This document shows, piece by piece, positions 5,419-5,938 of a stretch of 5,938 nucleotides of DNA. Made by a program: the position numbers and the translations under genes. Origin of the DNA: JAZMZS01 sp045580775 (GTDB taxonomy: Bacteria; Bacillota; Clostridia; Oscillospirales; CAG-272); assembly GCA_045580775.1 (NCBI GenBank), contig JAZNOK010000164.1, forward strand, positions 1 through 5,938. Reading direction: 5' to 3'. How positions within the stretch are numbered: position 1 is the stretch's first letter; each line of letters begins with the position of its first letter. Below the pieces are notes generated by a model. It worked only from the letters and a program-made list of their open reading frames with translations. It searched no databases and was not told the DNA's origin.

Positions 5419-5737
5419 TTGCGAGATCATACAGGATATAATACCGCTGTACTGTGACGGATGTGCTTCGGAGTCGTCATGTGCCATGGTCGAGGAGCAT
5501 TTGAGCGACTGCCGCGAATGCAGAAGCTACGCCGCATCCTATAAAAGAGCCTCGAGGATCAGTGCACATACAGACAAGGCAACCCGAGAGGTCGATATTG
5601 ATATAGAGCTTCCGTACCGTTCGCTTGCACAAAAGATCCGCATACGCCGACGTATCAATACGGCATGCACGGTGGGGGGAGCGATAGCAGGAGCGATGCT
5701 GCTTACCTTTATATTCGACAAATGGCAAAAGAAGTAG
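5408..5737 (+). CDS. zf-HC2 (ZAS) membrane anti-sigma factor, short form
   Basis: 109 residues from the ATG at 5408, which overlaps the sigma stop by 11 bases; GAAAGGA lies about 12 bases upstream. The N-terminal zinc-binding anti-sigma domain shows NCEIIQDIIPLYCDGCA (4-20) followed by the His-x3-Cys-x2-Cys motif H31, C35, C38. After a polar linker rich in basic and acidic residues (45-84) comes one hydrophobic segment (about 86-103) and then only DKWQKK. The protein would hold the sigma factor at the membrane. The outside portion is almost absent, so sensing must occur through the membrane segment, a partner protein or the cytoplasmic zinc site (redox), unless the C-terminus has been truncated. 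The cysteine content near the ligand (C16, C19, C25) would fit a redox option; this is inference. Confidence 0.85.
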   Translation: MKNNCEIIQDIIPLYCDGCASESSCAMVEEHLSDCRECRSYAASYKRASRISAHTDKATREVDIDIELPYRSLAQKIRIRRRINTACTVGGAIAGAMLLTFIFDKWQKK

Positions 5738-5934
5738 GACGCGTGCATATATCCTTCAAGGATCAGAGCCGTGGAAGTTTACCGCCGCATTCAGCGGACA
5801 AAAATGCACTTTTGAGAGAATTTGCAGATCGAATAGAACACCTGCTGACAAAAAAAACGGGCTGTCTCAAATGCGATGTTTTCGCATTTGAAAGTCGGAT
5901 CGTAGCCATGTCGTTCTGGGAGCCAAGGAGGTGA
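5722..5934 (+). CDS. Doubtful 70-residue hypothetical protein
   Basis: An open frame of 70 codons begins at an ATG that overlaps the end of the anti-sigma gene by 16 bases and has no ribosome binding site. Residues 24-44 (ADKNALLREFADRIEHLLTKK) could form a charged helix and the tail has GCLKC, but I recognise no family. Against it, the 3' part contains a perfect hairpin (5867-5891), and its TGA stop lies inside the Shine-Dalgarno of the next gene. It may be chance openness in an intergenic region. Confidence 0.2.
   Translation: MAKEVGRVHISFKDQSRGSLPPHSADKNALLREFADRIEHLLTKKTGCLKCDVFAFESRIVAMSFWEPRR
5867..5891. other. Perfect 10-bp hairpin, possible terminator or mRNA structure
   Basis: TCAAATGCGA (5867-5876) and TCGCATTTGA (5882-5891) form an uninterrupted stem around a five-base loop. 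Eight A residues lie at 5850-5857, so on the minus strand the stem is followed after nine bases by a T8 tract; that would be a loose terminator for leftward transcription. On the + strand there is no T-run. The position, 34 bases before a strong ribosome binding site, also allows a role in the leader of the next gene. Confidence 0.5.
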
Positions 5935-5935
5935 T
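5925..5935 (+). promoter_or_regulatory. Near-perfect Shine-Dalgarno of a gene starting just beyond the window
   Basis: AAGGAGGTGAT is complementary to the 3' end of 16S rRNA over 11 bases. No start codon follows within the last three bases of the window, so a + strand gene should begin a few bases past 5938. Its identity is not visible. Confidence 0.7.
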
Positions 5936-5938
5936 AGC

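Noticed and set aside
5812..5839. Promoter-like TTGAGA ... TAGAAC ahead of the next gene
   Set aside because: The -10 matches the consensus at too few positions, and the region also could be coding; the match is not better than chance.

Overview
The window reads as a moderately GC-balanced chromosome segment from an endospore-lineage Firmicute, most likely class Clostridia (Ruminococcus/Oscillospiraceae-like). The clues are a clostridial-type ParB/Noc-like protein, a SpoIIQ-type LytM protein behind a sequence that fits a sigma-F promoter, strong AGGAGG-type ribosome binding sites, and a short zf-HC2 anti-sigma factor of the kind common in Clostridia. The genus is an inference from protein style; no rRNA or other marker is present.

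Layout. Bases 1-416 carry no convincing gene. They hold three copies of a dispersed repeat (two near-identical direct copies and one diverged inverted copy) and then an AT-rich leader with a weak promoter candidate. A ParB/Spo0J/Noc-like gene follows on the + strand (417-1310) with no ParA beside it. It converges on a minus-strand SpoIIQ-like membrane-anchored M23 gene (2225-1437); a strong hairpin at 1341-1377 separates them. The 297-base divergent intergenic region 2226-2522 contains a sigma-F-like promoter reading left and a near-consensus housekeeping promoter reading right. The right-hand transcript has a leader of about 118 bases with nested inverted repeats.

The right-hand unit encodes an OPT-family transporter (2523-4436) and a small PqqD-fold protein (4429-4815) that overlaps it by 8 bases, so the two are very probably co-translated. 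About 100 bases later, after a tandem AACCTTTTTGC repeat that includes an ECF-like -35, come an ECF sigma factor (TTG start at 4921) and its overlapping zinc-finger anti-sigma factor (5408-5737), which has almost no extracytoplasmic sensor. The window ends in 200 bases with a doubtful small ORF, a perfect 10-bp hairpin, and a near-perfect Shine-Dalgarno for a gene starting just past the edge.

How the genes fit together. ParB-like and SpoIIQ-like proteins both belong to chromosome organisation and sporulation biology, but here they are convergent and separately controlled. The OPT-PqqD pair is the most intriguing unit: a peptide or metal-chelate importer tied to a peptide-binding fold, behind a structured leader. 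No precursor peptide or radical SAM enzyme is visible in the window. The sigma/anti-sigma pair looks self-contained and probably autoregulated; its target genes are not obvious here.
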